A stretch of 64,000 nucleotides of DNA, taken from assembly GCA_030544215.1 (NCBI GenBank), contig JARZZO010000011.1:13936001-14000000 (forward strand). The letters run 5' to 3'. Positions 46,511-56,291 of the stretch are shown here, piece by piece. This DNA comes from Zantedeschia hybrid cultivar (Eukaryota; Streptophyta; Magnoliopsida; Alismatales; Araceae). The notes below the pieces were generated by a model, which did not search any database, was not told the origin of the DNA, and saw nothing but the letters and a program-made list of their open reading frames with translations. Position 1 is the first letter of the stretch. Every line of letters starts with the position of its first letter. The translations under genes and the position numbers were made by a program.

Positions 46511-46859
46511 CTATATCGTTTTCATTTTTTCCGGTGATGCCTATTCATCTTTTTGCCTAATTTTACTTGTTATTGTATGCCTAACGGAGGATTAGGGGTG
46601 TCAACCGGTTGAATCTTGTCTCATTCATTTGCAGGGCCACATATCTAGAATGCATGCATCCATAAATTTTTCTAGGTTTCGGGTCAAGTATAATGTTTCT
46701 TCTGTTTAGGGATTTCAAAGCTCCTAATAAGTCGGCCAACAGTCTAAGGCCGCGCAGCTTCTAATTAGAAGCATTTTTGCATTTCCATTTAGTTAAACTT
46801 TCGTAGAAGTAATAGGATCTTAGAAGCAATTTATGTAGTATTTATTTGTGTTTTGGCTT

Positions 46860-48130
46860 CCCACCAAAAATTACAAAGTGGAGCTTCCAAGATTGGACAA
46901 AGAGGGAGGGTGTTGTGAAAGAGTTGATTTTTGTAACACACAAATCAATTATAATCTCTCTCCTTCAACTCATTCTATGTGAGAAATGGAAGTCAGAAGT
47001 GGTTTTCAAGTAGAAGTTTAGTCAGAAGTGGCTTTCAAGTAGAAATTTTGGCAAACATGTCTTAACCTTCTAAGAGGTAGGTTATGGGTTACTTGGCTAT
47101 TGTATCCATGTCAATAGTGGTATACTATGTGTTATCAATTTTGGTATTAATATATCTGAAGAATATATGATTATAATAAATTTAACACAGATCTAAATCC
47201 ATTTAAAAAATGTTACATTTTAAATTTTCGAGTTTCAAGACTTCATTTACGCTTCCTTCCCTCCCCCGGTAACTCTCTCCGACCACTGCAATATGCATTC
47301 CCCATATATCAACTATAATATTAATGCTCTAAACTTCAAAAGTTGTAGTGTTAAAATTAGTTTCTCAATCAAGTGAGACATTCGAAATATTTTTCTCTCT
47401 GTAAGGATAAGAATTAGACAGATCAGACATTTAGATCTCTCTCGTCGGATATATCCATCGTATTATTTGCACGTTCGGGTGGGTACACCCTGATGTTATG
47501 TTAGACCCGCACTTCAGCTTCACGCACGATATCTCAAGGATCGTGCAAATGAGGATAAATATCAAAAAGCCCCGCTCTTCCGAGTGGAAGGTAGGCTCGA
47601 GAAAGGATTTTCTGGATCTCATCATCCATGTTTGGTTATGTCTACACAAAGGTTAAGGGTGAATTCGTCATTTACTTTGATAAATCAGATAAAATATTAA
47701 ACTTACCTTCAGCGGCTGTGAATGGGAATATGCGTAGAGGATGAGGTCTAGAGAATCTCGTTTCACGAGTCTTGATCCAGTGCAAAGAGAGGTTGTAATT
47801 ATTACTGCATCACAAGGTGTGGTGCTACAGCCCACAGTGGTTGGTGGACTGAACTAGTGTAGGATGTAAGTGAGTCGGATCTGAGAAGACCCAGAACAAA
47901 ATGAGTAGACCCATACCAGTAGACTGAGGGTAAATGATGGGTACCCAGGGATCTGCCTTTTGTTTGGTTAGGGTGGGGTTTTGAAGCATGGAACTAAGCC
48001 TGATTTTAAGTCTAGATCCATAGAAATAAAAGGGTTCAGCAGCTTAGTGATAACGGATCCGAGATCGGGTAAATGGGTATTATCTGAACCTGAGATTAAT
48101 TGCGCCTCAACGGGACATTTTGAGGGCCCT
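46860..48130. other. Intergenic repeats, no gene seen
   Basis: A near-perfect duplication of GTCAGAAGTGG[T/C]TTTCAAG occurs at about 46991-47045. Sequence at 47175-47300 resembles 10188-10330 (shared AAATTTAA..AGATCT and AAAAATGTTACA). No gene identified; a minus-strand frame at 47431-47649 has no recognisable motif. Confidence 0.45.
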
Positions 48131-48139
48131 AATTATAGA

Positions 48140-48479
48140 GAGTAATGTTTGCTGCAATGTTCCTGCAATGAGAGGCCTTGCAGCAAGATTTTATTTACTT
48201 TTTTTAATTTTTTTAGGTCAAGCCCAATGTGCCCTATCCGTTTGTAGAGTCCAATCTCTGATTGGACAATTCAGAAAACTTTGAAAAATAAAAAATCAAG
48301 CCCCGGTGACAAGTAAAACATGTCCTTAATGGGCCGGACCCAATAATGGTTTTAGAAAGTCTGATCAGAAACTGAACTGTACTGACGGATAGGACATGTC
48401 AACCCCGAGTTATTTTTTAAAAAAATCTTGCTGCAATGCCTCCTATTGCAGCCCGGGGGCATTGCGGCAAGCATTACTG
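48140..48479. mobile_element. Mutator-type MITE (GAGTAATG family)
   Basis: Left end GAGTAATGTTTGCTGCAATG pairs with right end CATTGCGGCAAGCATTACT. A second internal pair (GCTGCAATG.. and AATCTCTGATTGG against CTGATCAGA) repeats the family design. Target duplications were not visible. Confidence 0.65.
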
Positions 48480-48767
48480 ATCGTACACATTCCATGATCT
48501 AACCAGGATGGAAATAAGGCTTGCAGATGGCAAAAGAGTCTTAAAAATCCATATCTTAGGAAGATGGCCTGAAAAGTGTTCTAGGGAACCAAAACAGAGT
48601 ACATTATGAAGTAATGTGCGAGCAAAAAACATTCAGACGCTAAGTACTATTGCCCGGTGACCAAGTTGCGAGCAAGCTTATGGAAAGGTGTGCTCCAATT
48701 TCACCTTTCACTATAGTGTCCGGAGCTCTTGGAGAGATGTTGCTATCCCCTTTCTAGAAAGAAAGAT

Positions 48768-49086
48768 GAGTAATGTCCATTGCAATGCAAATTTAATTTT
48801 TTTCAAGTCGGCCCTCACATGTTCTATATGATTGTACCGATTCCCATCTGACGACCTAAAAGAAAATTATAAAAATAAAAAATCGAATCCAATGAACAGT
48901 TAAAAATACCCTTGATGGGCCGAACCCAATATCGGTTTTTGAGTTTTTAGAATTTTTTACTTAGAGATCGAGTTGTACAAGCAATTAGGGCATGTAGGGA
49001 TCAACCTAAAAAAAATTCAGAAAAAAAAATAACCCACTGCAATGCCCCCCATTGCGGCAAAGAAAGCATTGCAGCAAGTATTACTT
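48768..49086. mobile_element. Mutator-type MITE (GAGTAATG family)
   Basis: Left end GAGTAATGTCCATTGCAATG, right end CATTGCAGCAAGTATTACTT. Flanks AAGAAAGAT and GAAGAAGAT agree at six of nine positions, at best an old duplication. It contains the family blocks AAAAATAAAAAATCGAA and GGTTTTTGAG. Confidence 0.6.
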
Positions 49087-50097
49087 GAAGAAGATATGTT
49101 GAATTATGTGATCGATTTTGTTGATTTTTCATGTCCAAAATCACTTTTTCTTTTTAGATAATTTGAGAATGAAATGTCTTTCCACCTTCATCCCATTAAG
49201 CGCGTGGTTCTAGATTTCTTTTATTCTCTTATTGACTTGAAGATTTTGCAACGTTGGATTGCGGTGCAACATCAGATCGTGCACTAGCACGATCAGTGGT
49301 GGACGCAAAAAATTTGTTCAGTGGGATCACTCAGACATTAAGTCATAAGTAGGATTGGGTCAGTGGCATCTTGGCATATGGGATCCTCAGTTGGGTCAGT
49401 GGGATCCTGGGCAGAGTCAATGGGGTCCTAAGCTAGACTGTGTTAGATTGGACTAATGGGCTTGGCAAATCTAGTGGAATCCCAAGACCTCACTGGGTTA
49501 ACGTTGGATCCACCAATGAATAAGATCCAACAGCTTGAATCATGTGAGTGCAGCCTGTTGCTGAACTAGAGGCCTCACCAAAATTAAAAAAAATATAATT
49601 TTTTTTTTCATTGCTTGTTGCTGTGAACGGTGCAATAAGTATTACTTGATTGAGAATGTTCAATATGTTTTCCACTAATTTTCATTACGGTTTTTAGATT
49701 GTCGATCTCTATATCATACTCTCTCTCTTAAGCCTTAAGGAGGATGCTAAGGTCATTTTCCTTATTCTTGTTTGCTTTGACGCTGGTTAAAAGAAATATT
49801 CTGTGATCCGTGTCAGATAGTCATTGAGGACATTATTGAAAAATGTCAAAGGTTTGGAGGGGCTAAATTTAAATACATCAGATGCGGGGGCATTCTCATA
49901 ATCCGCTGTATTTGGACTTTGAAGAGATTGAAAACTAAAAAAGACGTTAGTGATGAATCTAATTAATGATGGAACGTACAGTAAGCAACTGGATTAGTTT
50001 GTAGACTACAATTTGTAGTCTGGAACCAGAACTAATACTCGCATTCTTTCTGGTTGTTGCATATCTCTTATACTACGCTGAAAGCATGAACATTATA

Positions 50098-50748
50098 TAT
50101 TGCATCCAGATTCGGAACGAGATCGTCTGAACATATATGTCTGGATCGCCCAACACCCTTAGACACATGACACATGTACTTAAAGTAGGATTCTGATGGT
50201 TTTTACACCTGGTATGACACCCAAAATAGATTATACAGTGGGAAGTGCACACCTTAATTTGGTGTTTGTCACCCGATGTGACAAAGACAACGAAGCTACC
50301 TTCAACTTTTGTCCTATCTTTGATATCAATACTTAATCAGGAATTTGGAGGAACGATATCGTCTGGACATGTGTGTCTGGATCGCCCAACATTCTTAGAC
50401 ACATGTACTTGAAAATGACGTGCACAATACACCTACGGTTCGATTTCATGTATCTGACAGACGTTGGGCGGTCTAGATGTACATGTCCAGATGATCTCGT
50501 TCCTATGGATTCCTGATTAAGCATTGATATCAAGGATAGGACAGAAGTTGAAGGTTGCTTCATGTCTTTGTCACATTGGGTGACAAGCACCAAATTAAGG
50601 TGGTGCACTTCCCACTGTATAATCTCTTTTGGGCGTCATACCAGGTGTAAAAACCATAAGAATCCTACTTCAAGTACGTGTGTCTAAGGGCATTGGACAA
50701 TCCAGACACATGTCCAGACGATCTTGTTCCGAATTTGGATGCAATAAG
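50098..50748. repeat. 650-bp long inverted repeat (fold-back), arms about 320 bp
   Basis: Arms 50098-50420 and 50430-50748 are complementary along nearly all their length, outermost TATTGCATCCA against TGGATGCAATA. Each arm carries GAACGAGATCGTCTGGACATG-like sequence at its outer and inner edges, so four related sites exist. No flanking duplication was found. No coding. Confidence 0.85.
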
Positions 50749-51770
50749 AGCATGCTCATGCTAAAGAGAATCTGATTGTTGGCTTACCTTCAGACATATC
50801 TAACAACTTAATTTTACCATTCCTTCTTTAACTTTGCTAGCTATGTTGGGGTCATCCTGTAGCATCCGGTTTGTTTAACTCAATTAGTGACTAGACTGAC
50901 TCAATAAGACCGAAGTAAATCAGCCAAATTAGAAAAAAAAAAGGATTTTTAGCAGACAACCCTTAAAGAATCTTGTACATGCAAAAAAAGAAAAAAAAAG
51001 ATTACTTACATACATAAAAATCCACTAAACTTTCTTCTTATTCTAAAATAAATATTGATTTTGTCAATGATCATGTGAGTGATAACAGACTTGATGGAGG
51101 GGGGTTCTCTATACATGTAATGATTATATAGCGGTCTTTTGCATGTATGCACTTTATAGGAGTTTTTTTGCATGAGATTCCTTGGGGGCCATGTTATTTC
51201 TTAAAAACTCAAAACTTTATTATTTCAGACCTTAGGATAATAGATCATTTGTTGAAGACACAGCTTTTGTTATGAAATTCAAGTGCGGTGAAACTTGGCT
51301 CATTTGAAAAAACTAATTAGGTTTGTTGAAGCTTTATTTTTTCCTAGACTTTGTTTTTTGCTAATTCAAAAATGTAAAGGAATAGCGAAGTGGCTAGTTT
51401 TGGCAGACGTTACGACCATTAATTATGACTTCTAACTAGTCTGAGTACAAGGTTTGGAGAACATCTAAGTTTACTTGTGTGAATGAATTGACATCTCTAA
51501 TCCTTGTTAGAATATTATTAGTGTTAGAAATGTACTAAAAATAAGCCCTAAAAATCTTGCGTATGTTATTAGCAGGTCGATTAACTAGTTTGGTTATTTT
51601 CTTGCACCTGTTCTTATTCATTCTTCCATATGAGAGGAAGATTTTAACATGAAATTCTCTTGTTAGGAGAGGAGAAGATGTCCATAATGCTAGAGTCACA
51701 GACGATAATTAAGATGGCTAGGAAGCAGAGGATGTCACAGCAAGCAAAAGATCTCAACTTGTAAAATAAT

Positions 51771-51927
51771 GAGTCCGGATTTCCTTAAGTACACTATCAG
51801 ACTGAATCCTATCAATGCAATGAGGGGGAGGGCCAAAGCCGGATTGAGTCCGAGAGGGTGGGCGGGGCTCTCCCGCTCACTGCATTGACCGGACTCAATC
51901 GACCAATGCACTGAGAGGATCTAGACC
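51771..51927. mobile_element. Mutator-type MITE, 157 bp
   Basis: Flanks TAAAATAAT (51762-51770) and TAAAAGAAT (51928-51936) are a 9-bp duplication with one mismatch. The arms (GAATCCTATCAATGCAATGA against TCACTGCATTGACCGGACTC) fold back around a GC-rich centre with GGGGAGGGC. Confidence 0.7.
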
Positions 51928-51939
51928 TAAAAGAATGCA

Positions 51940-53100
51940 ATAGCGTGGTAGACGTTATTGAAGATACCCTAAGCATCCATTACGAAAGCAAGTTCTACCC
52001 CTACTTTGCCTGAACTAGGAGACACTGTGGTAGGCAATTGCTCGATGGAATTGATGAACATTCAAGGGGATCTAGTGACCAGCATTGGATCCGCCATCCT
52101 TGCACCTACTACATTGGTGGGTAGGTGCTTGAAAATTTGGCTGTGCATCTATACTTCATTTCTTATGTTCTTTTCAAACTGTCTCTACTGATGATATTGT
52201 TTATGGTGGTGGTAGAGGTCTCGTTGGAGATGTTGGTGACGTAGTTATTGTTCCGTAGATGGAGACATTGCGAAAGAGTGAGAGAGGGATAGGGAAGATG
52301 CCATTCATGTTAAGAGGGTCACCACATCAAAGCTAAAGTTAGAACTGCAGTGGATAAGAAGCCACCCATGGGATCCACGAAGCTTTTTGACATAGAAGAA
52401 GCAAAGGGATCTTAAGGACTTGGAGTGTATATCTAGATCTGCTCGTCGAGCAAATCTAAAAGATGAGGGGCATGAGGAGGCAACAGAAGAGTGGATTAGG
52501 CTAGAGTTTCCAAATCCGCTTGTCTAGATCTAACATGAGGTAAGGGGCCATGGAGAAGATTGGGGAAAAGGGTCCACTAGATTCTTGGCACTAGATGGAA
52601 GAGAAACCCACATTGTGATCGATGTGGGATGGGAGTAATCATGTGGATTCTTCTATTGAAGATGGAGAAGAGGGGAAAGAGAGATGGATGTTTTCAATGT
52701 GAAGAGGATCATATAGAGAGGGAAAGGAGCTTGAGCACCATGAGATCTTAACCTCGAAGATTTATAGGCAAAAGGGAGGCCGGGCTCCCGAAGAAGGATG
52801 AGGGGGAAGGGAGATGTCAAGAGAGAGGAGAATGGTAGGGATCATCTGGGATTGGAGGGTTTCAGCCACAAGGTGGCAAGGAAGGGAACGGCAAATATGT
52901 ATGGAGTACCAGTTAGGTAATGGCGGACGATACTTATGGTTAATTTAATTAAATTTAGCTTTTAAGAGGGTTATTTTTATGGTAAATTTACATTATCGAT
53001 TACTACATGTACTCTACATCAATTGTAGCATGAGTATAGAGTTGATCCACCAACATATATGGTTACGTTGGTCATAAGGTATATAGCTAGGTAAAGTAAC
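51940..53100. other. Intergenic, GA-rich, no gene recognised
   Basis: G/A-rich sequence with short open frames but no conserved motif. It may be decayed retroelement leader; I cannot support a call. Confidence 0.35.
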
Positions 53101-53113
53101 ATCTATGCAAGAA

Positions 53114-53471
53114 GATAGATACTTGGTGCACACTAGGTGTTAGTGCACACCTAAGTTTTTTTATTTTTTCTTTTTTAAAAATTATGTTTTTAGGTCGAGG
53201 CCAAGTTGACCTACACGTCAACACAAGGCACATCTTATTTTCGATATCTAGAAAATAATTAAAAGATAAATTTTTTTTTTAATATTTTTTTATTCTTCTG
53301 ATCCATTTTTGAATTTTTTAACTTTTTTTAGACGTCAAAATAGGGTGTGCCTTATAGGGACATGTAGATTAGCTCAGTCCCAACTTAAAACCATAATTTT
53401 CTTTTAAAGAAAAATAAAAAACTTGGTACTAGAGGTATGCACTAACACTTGGTGTGCACCAAGTATTTCTC
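53114..53471. mobile_element. Mutator-type MITE, 358 bp (ATACTTGGTGCACAC family)
   Basis: Left end GATAGATACTTGGTGCACAC, right end GTGTGCACCAAGTATTTCTC; flanks ATGCAAGAA and ATGCAAAGA match at seven of nine. Inside, CAAGTTGACCTACACGT and AGGCACATCTTATTTT reappear inverted. Confidence 0.7.
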
Positions 53472-53811
53472 ATGCAAAGAATCCACGATCAGCATATAGG
53501 TAAAACGTGGCTATGACAACATGTAGGTCGTATACGCCTATATATTATCCAGCGGTAGCTCAAAAACATGGGTAGTTCTCCAATTAATCTTCCAGTGGGT
53601 CATATTTGTATATCCTTTATGGCTTACTCCAACCCGTATTGGCTTTGACAGGGACGCCACGTCCAGAAAATCCAATAACATCACCTTTCGACTTGATAAT
53701 AAATTCCTATAGTCTGCTAATTACATTCAAGAAAAGAATCGTGTGTTCTATTTCTAGCTTTTATCTCCACTATTGCCACTTGTACACTGTTGGAGATCCT
53801 TATTTTTTTAA

Positions 53812-53873
53812 GAACTGAGATCTTCTATGTCCCTCGGCTACGGTCCGCCGAGGGACATAGAAGATCTCAACTC
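53812..53873. mobile_element. 62-bp palindromic Mutator-type MITE
   Basis: An almost perfect hairpin: arm GAGATCTTCTATGTCCCTCGGC at 53817-53838 in outline and its complement at 53847-53868, 8-bp loop. Perfect 9-bp flanking duplications TTTTTTTAA lie at 53803-53811 and 53874-53882. Ends GAACTGAGATC and GATCTCAACTC match the elements at 58739 and 59985. Confidence 0.85.
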
Positions 53874-53899
53874 TTTTTTTAACTATACCTCTCTATCCC

Positions 53900-55540
53900 T
53901 CTTAATTTTCTAAGGAACTACACTATGGCCTTCTCAATAACACTTTGTGAAAATGGATATAAAGGGCGCCTATAGATGATCCACTCACCCTAATATTCCC
54001 TGCTCTATCTTAGGCAGTTTGAAAGGCTTATTCCCATGCCTACAAGCAAGAGTACATTGAAGACAGCCATAAATTGGTGGTTAAACTCATTAGTCTTTGG
54101 CAGCTTGAGGATGGCATCGTCTAGATCAATCACTATGCGGGTGTCGACATTATGGACTGGAAGGAGCTGATCAAGGAATGGCCATAAACTCAAACTTGTA
54201 TGTGAGTAACAATGGTATGGTTTGTACTAATTAAACTATTTCTCAGTGTGAATATAATTATATTCCACTAAATTAATACTACAATATAATCTACTTGTGT
54301 TTTTCCAAAAACAAAATTCAGCAGGCCTTCTGATCAATATATGATCATATGTTCCTAAAATATACATGGCAATTCAACTCTTAGACTACCTTATGTAATT
54401 AAATTAACACCTGTGCTTCAGATATATAATTAATACAGTCCACAGGCAGACTTGCCAGTGCGCACATGGAAGACCCGTTGTTCCCTATTGCACCATTCAA
54501 AAGAGGTAGTTTTTGTATATATATACCTGAACTCTTTCTTGTTCAGGAAATCCCCATCATGTGCGTGTTTGCGTTTGGTCATATCTCATGATCTTTTGTC
54601 TAGCTCTCTACTTGCCAGAAGAAGGAAACAGAAAAAAAAAACTCAGAATAATCTCCAAGGCTTCTTTCTATGTCCATAGATGCCATCGGTTTAACGTTTC
54701 AACAAGCCCTTTTCATCATCTCTGTGGTAGCAAATATCAGGTTCTAAGACGATTTTAACAAATATACATAACCATTTAGTTACACATCAGTAATTTGCGA
54801 GACTATCCCTAAGAGAGGACAAAGCCTAGGGATCTCACTACGTGAATCACCAAAAGAAGACAACTGACAGTACAAGATCTAGTAGTCAAGCTGTTGAGAA
54901 GCGGGTAGCTCTCGAGGCAGTTGATCTCCAACATTGGTATATTGAGCTAGGGTTAGGGTTTTCTGAGACAGGAGGCCAGCGTCTTGGTACAGACGAAACT
55001 GTGATTAGTTAACAGGAAACCTGGCCTAGCTAGAAGAAAACATGGTTGTTGCTGAGAAGTGGGGGAGGGGGGCCAAATGGAACAGAGGGCATGAAGGGGG
55101 CCTCCAGTGCTGCCAAGAGTAGCCGGAAACGGGAAGTCCCAAGAAAGCCAGGCCTGCCATAACAGGGAGGTGCAGTTGGCAGTCTACGGCAACGTTGCTC
55201 TCCGGGCTTCCCTCTTTGGAGAGCTCACAAAGCTGGCCTTATCGCCTCTGTGAGCAGCGTTAAATGCCACCGGCACCACCAAGATGGGGATTCTCCGCCC
55301 GGGGACGGAATGACCTAAAGTGGAATGAGCACTAAAGGATACCCGATAATCGAATATAAACTGACCCTTTTCACAAACGTAACGGTTGCAAAGTTTCGGG
55401 TTAACTATATATGTGGCTTGAAGGTTTAGATAAAAGGAAACATCTCTTTCGTTTTAGAGACAGGATCTAAGGGACTAGGTACCTACGTATCGGTTATAAT
55501 CTTCTAGTGACCATCTAGTTTCCGTTATCCAATTACGTTT
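53900..55540. other. Upstream region of the MADS gene, no gene seen
   Basis: Short frames (such as 54005-54193 minus) lack motifs. GC-richer DNA at 55030-55310 separates two AT-rich parts and could be promoter or retroelement derived. Confidence 0.4.
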
Positions 55541-55683
55541 TTAAGGATAATGGGATTGGAAAGCATACGTACAGCAGCATGTACTCTCTCTTTCTCTCTC
55601 TCTAACGGTCAACATCATTACGGGCACGTAAATACACGTACAAATACGGATACCATGTTGGAGAAGGGTCTAGGTATTAGCTT

Positions 55684-55693
55684 CCTATTAAGG
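55684..55693. promoter_or_regulatory. Perfect CArG box upstream of the MADS gene
   Basis: CCTATTAAGG fits CC(A/T)6GG exactly, the binding site of MADS-domain dimers, about 600 bp upstream of the start codon. It suggests auto- or cross-regulation, which is inferred. Confidence 0.6.
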
Positions 55694-55699
55694 AGGACA

Positions 55700-56291
55700 A
55701 GGCATGCAGCAACGTCTCTCTCTCTCATCCATACTCGTTCATCTCCTCCCTTTTTTTTTCTCTCTCTCTCACCTGCCACACATCTCCTCCTCAAGCAAGC
55801 AACACAACCACAACAAGCAGGTGAGACGCACCAGACCCATCTCACCCCTCTCTCCTCTTTTCATCTCATTCTCCCTTCTCTCCCATCTTATCCCTTCTCC
55901 TACTTTAGAATCATCAAAGAAGATAAGGAAGAGAGAAGAGAGGTGAGAAGAACCCGCTCCTGGGGATTCCTGAACCAGGTTTTCCATTTTGGATTGCACC
56001 TCTTCCTGCCTGATCATCCCTTTTATGTATAAACAAAAAAGAAAGGGAAGCAAGCAAACCGATGAGCTCATGTGAATTCCTTTGAGCAAGGAAGGTTTTC
56101 TTACTCTAAACCCTTTAACAGGATAAACAGTACTGGACATATCTTCTTTTGTTTTGCTACTCTTGTGCAGTCTCCTGCTGAGAATTTTCCTTCTTCAGCT
56201 CAGTGGGTGAGCAGGCTTTCCATTTTCTGGTCGCCTCCATCGGGAAGTGTGCGGGGGAATCTGCAGTGCTACTGCTCATCATCCAGCTGCA
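55700..56291 (+). other. MADS gene leader, possibly with an intron
   Basis: CT-rich sequence is typical of a plant 5'UTR. ACAAGCAG|GTGAGACG (55820) is a plausible donor, and CTTGTGCAG (56169) a plausible acceptor. The transcription start is not fixed. Open frames in this region reflect the pyrimidine tracts. Confidence 0.4.

Noticed and set aside
49270..49640. Third GAGTAATAC-type element suggested by GGTGCAATAAGTATTACTTG at about 49630
   Set aside because: No matching left terminus was found, so only an isolated end could be supported.
54005..54193. 62-aa minus-strand frame with hydrophobic stretch
   Set aside because: No family pattern recognised and length is within chance for this composition.
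55550..56032. 160-aa open frame just upstream of the MADS gene
   Set aside because: Composition is Ser/Leu/Pro-rich, produced by CT-rich tracts, overlaps the probable leader and has no recognisable domain.
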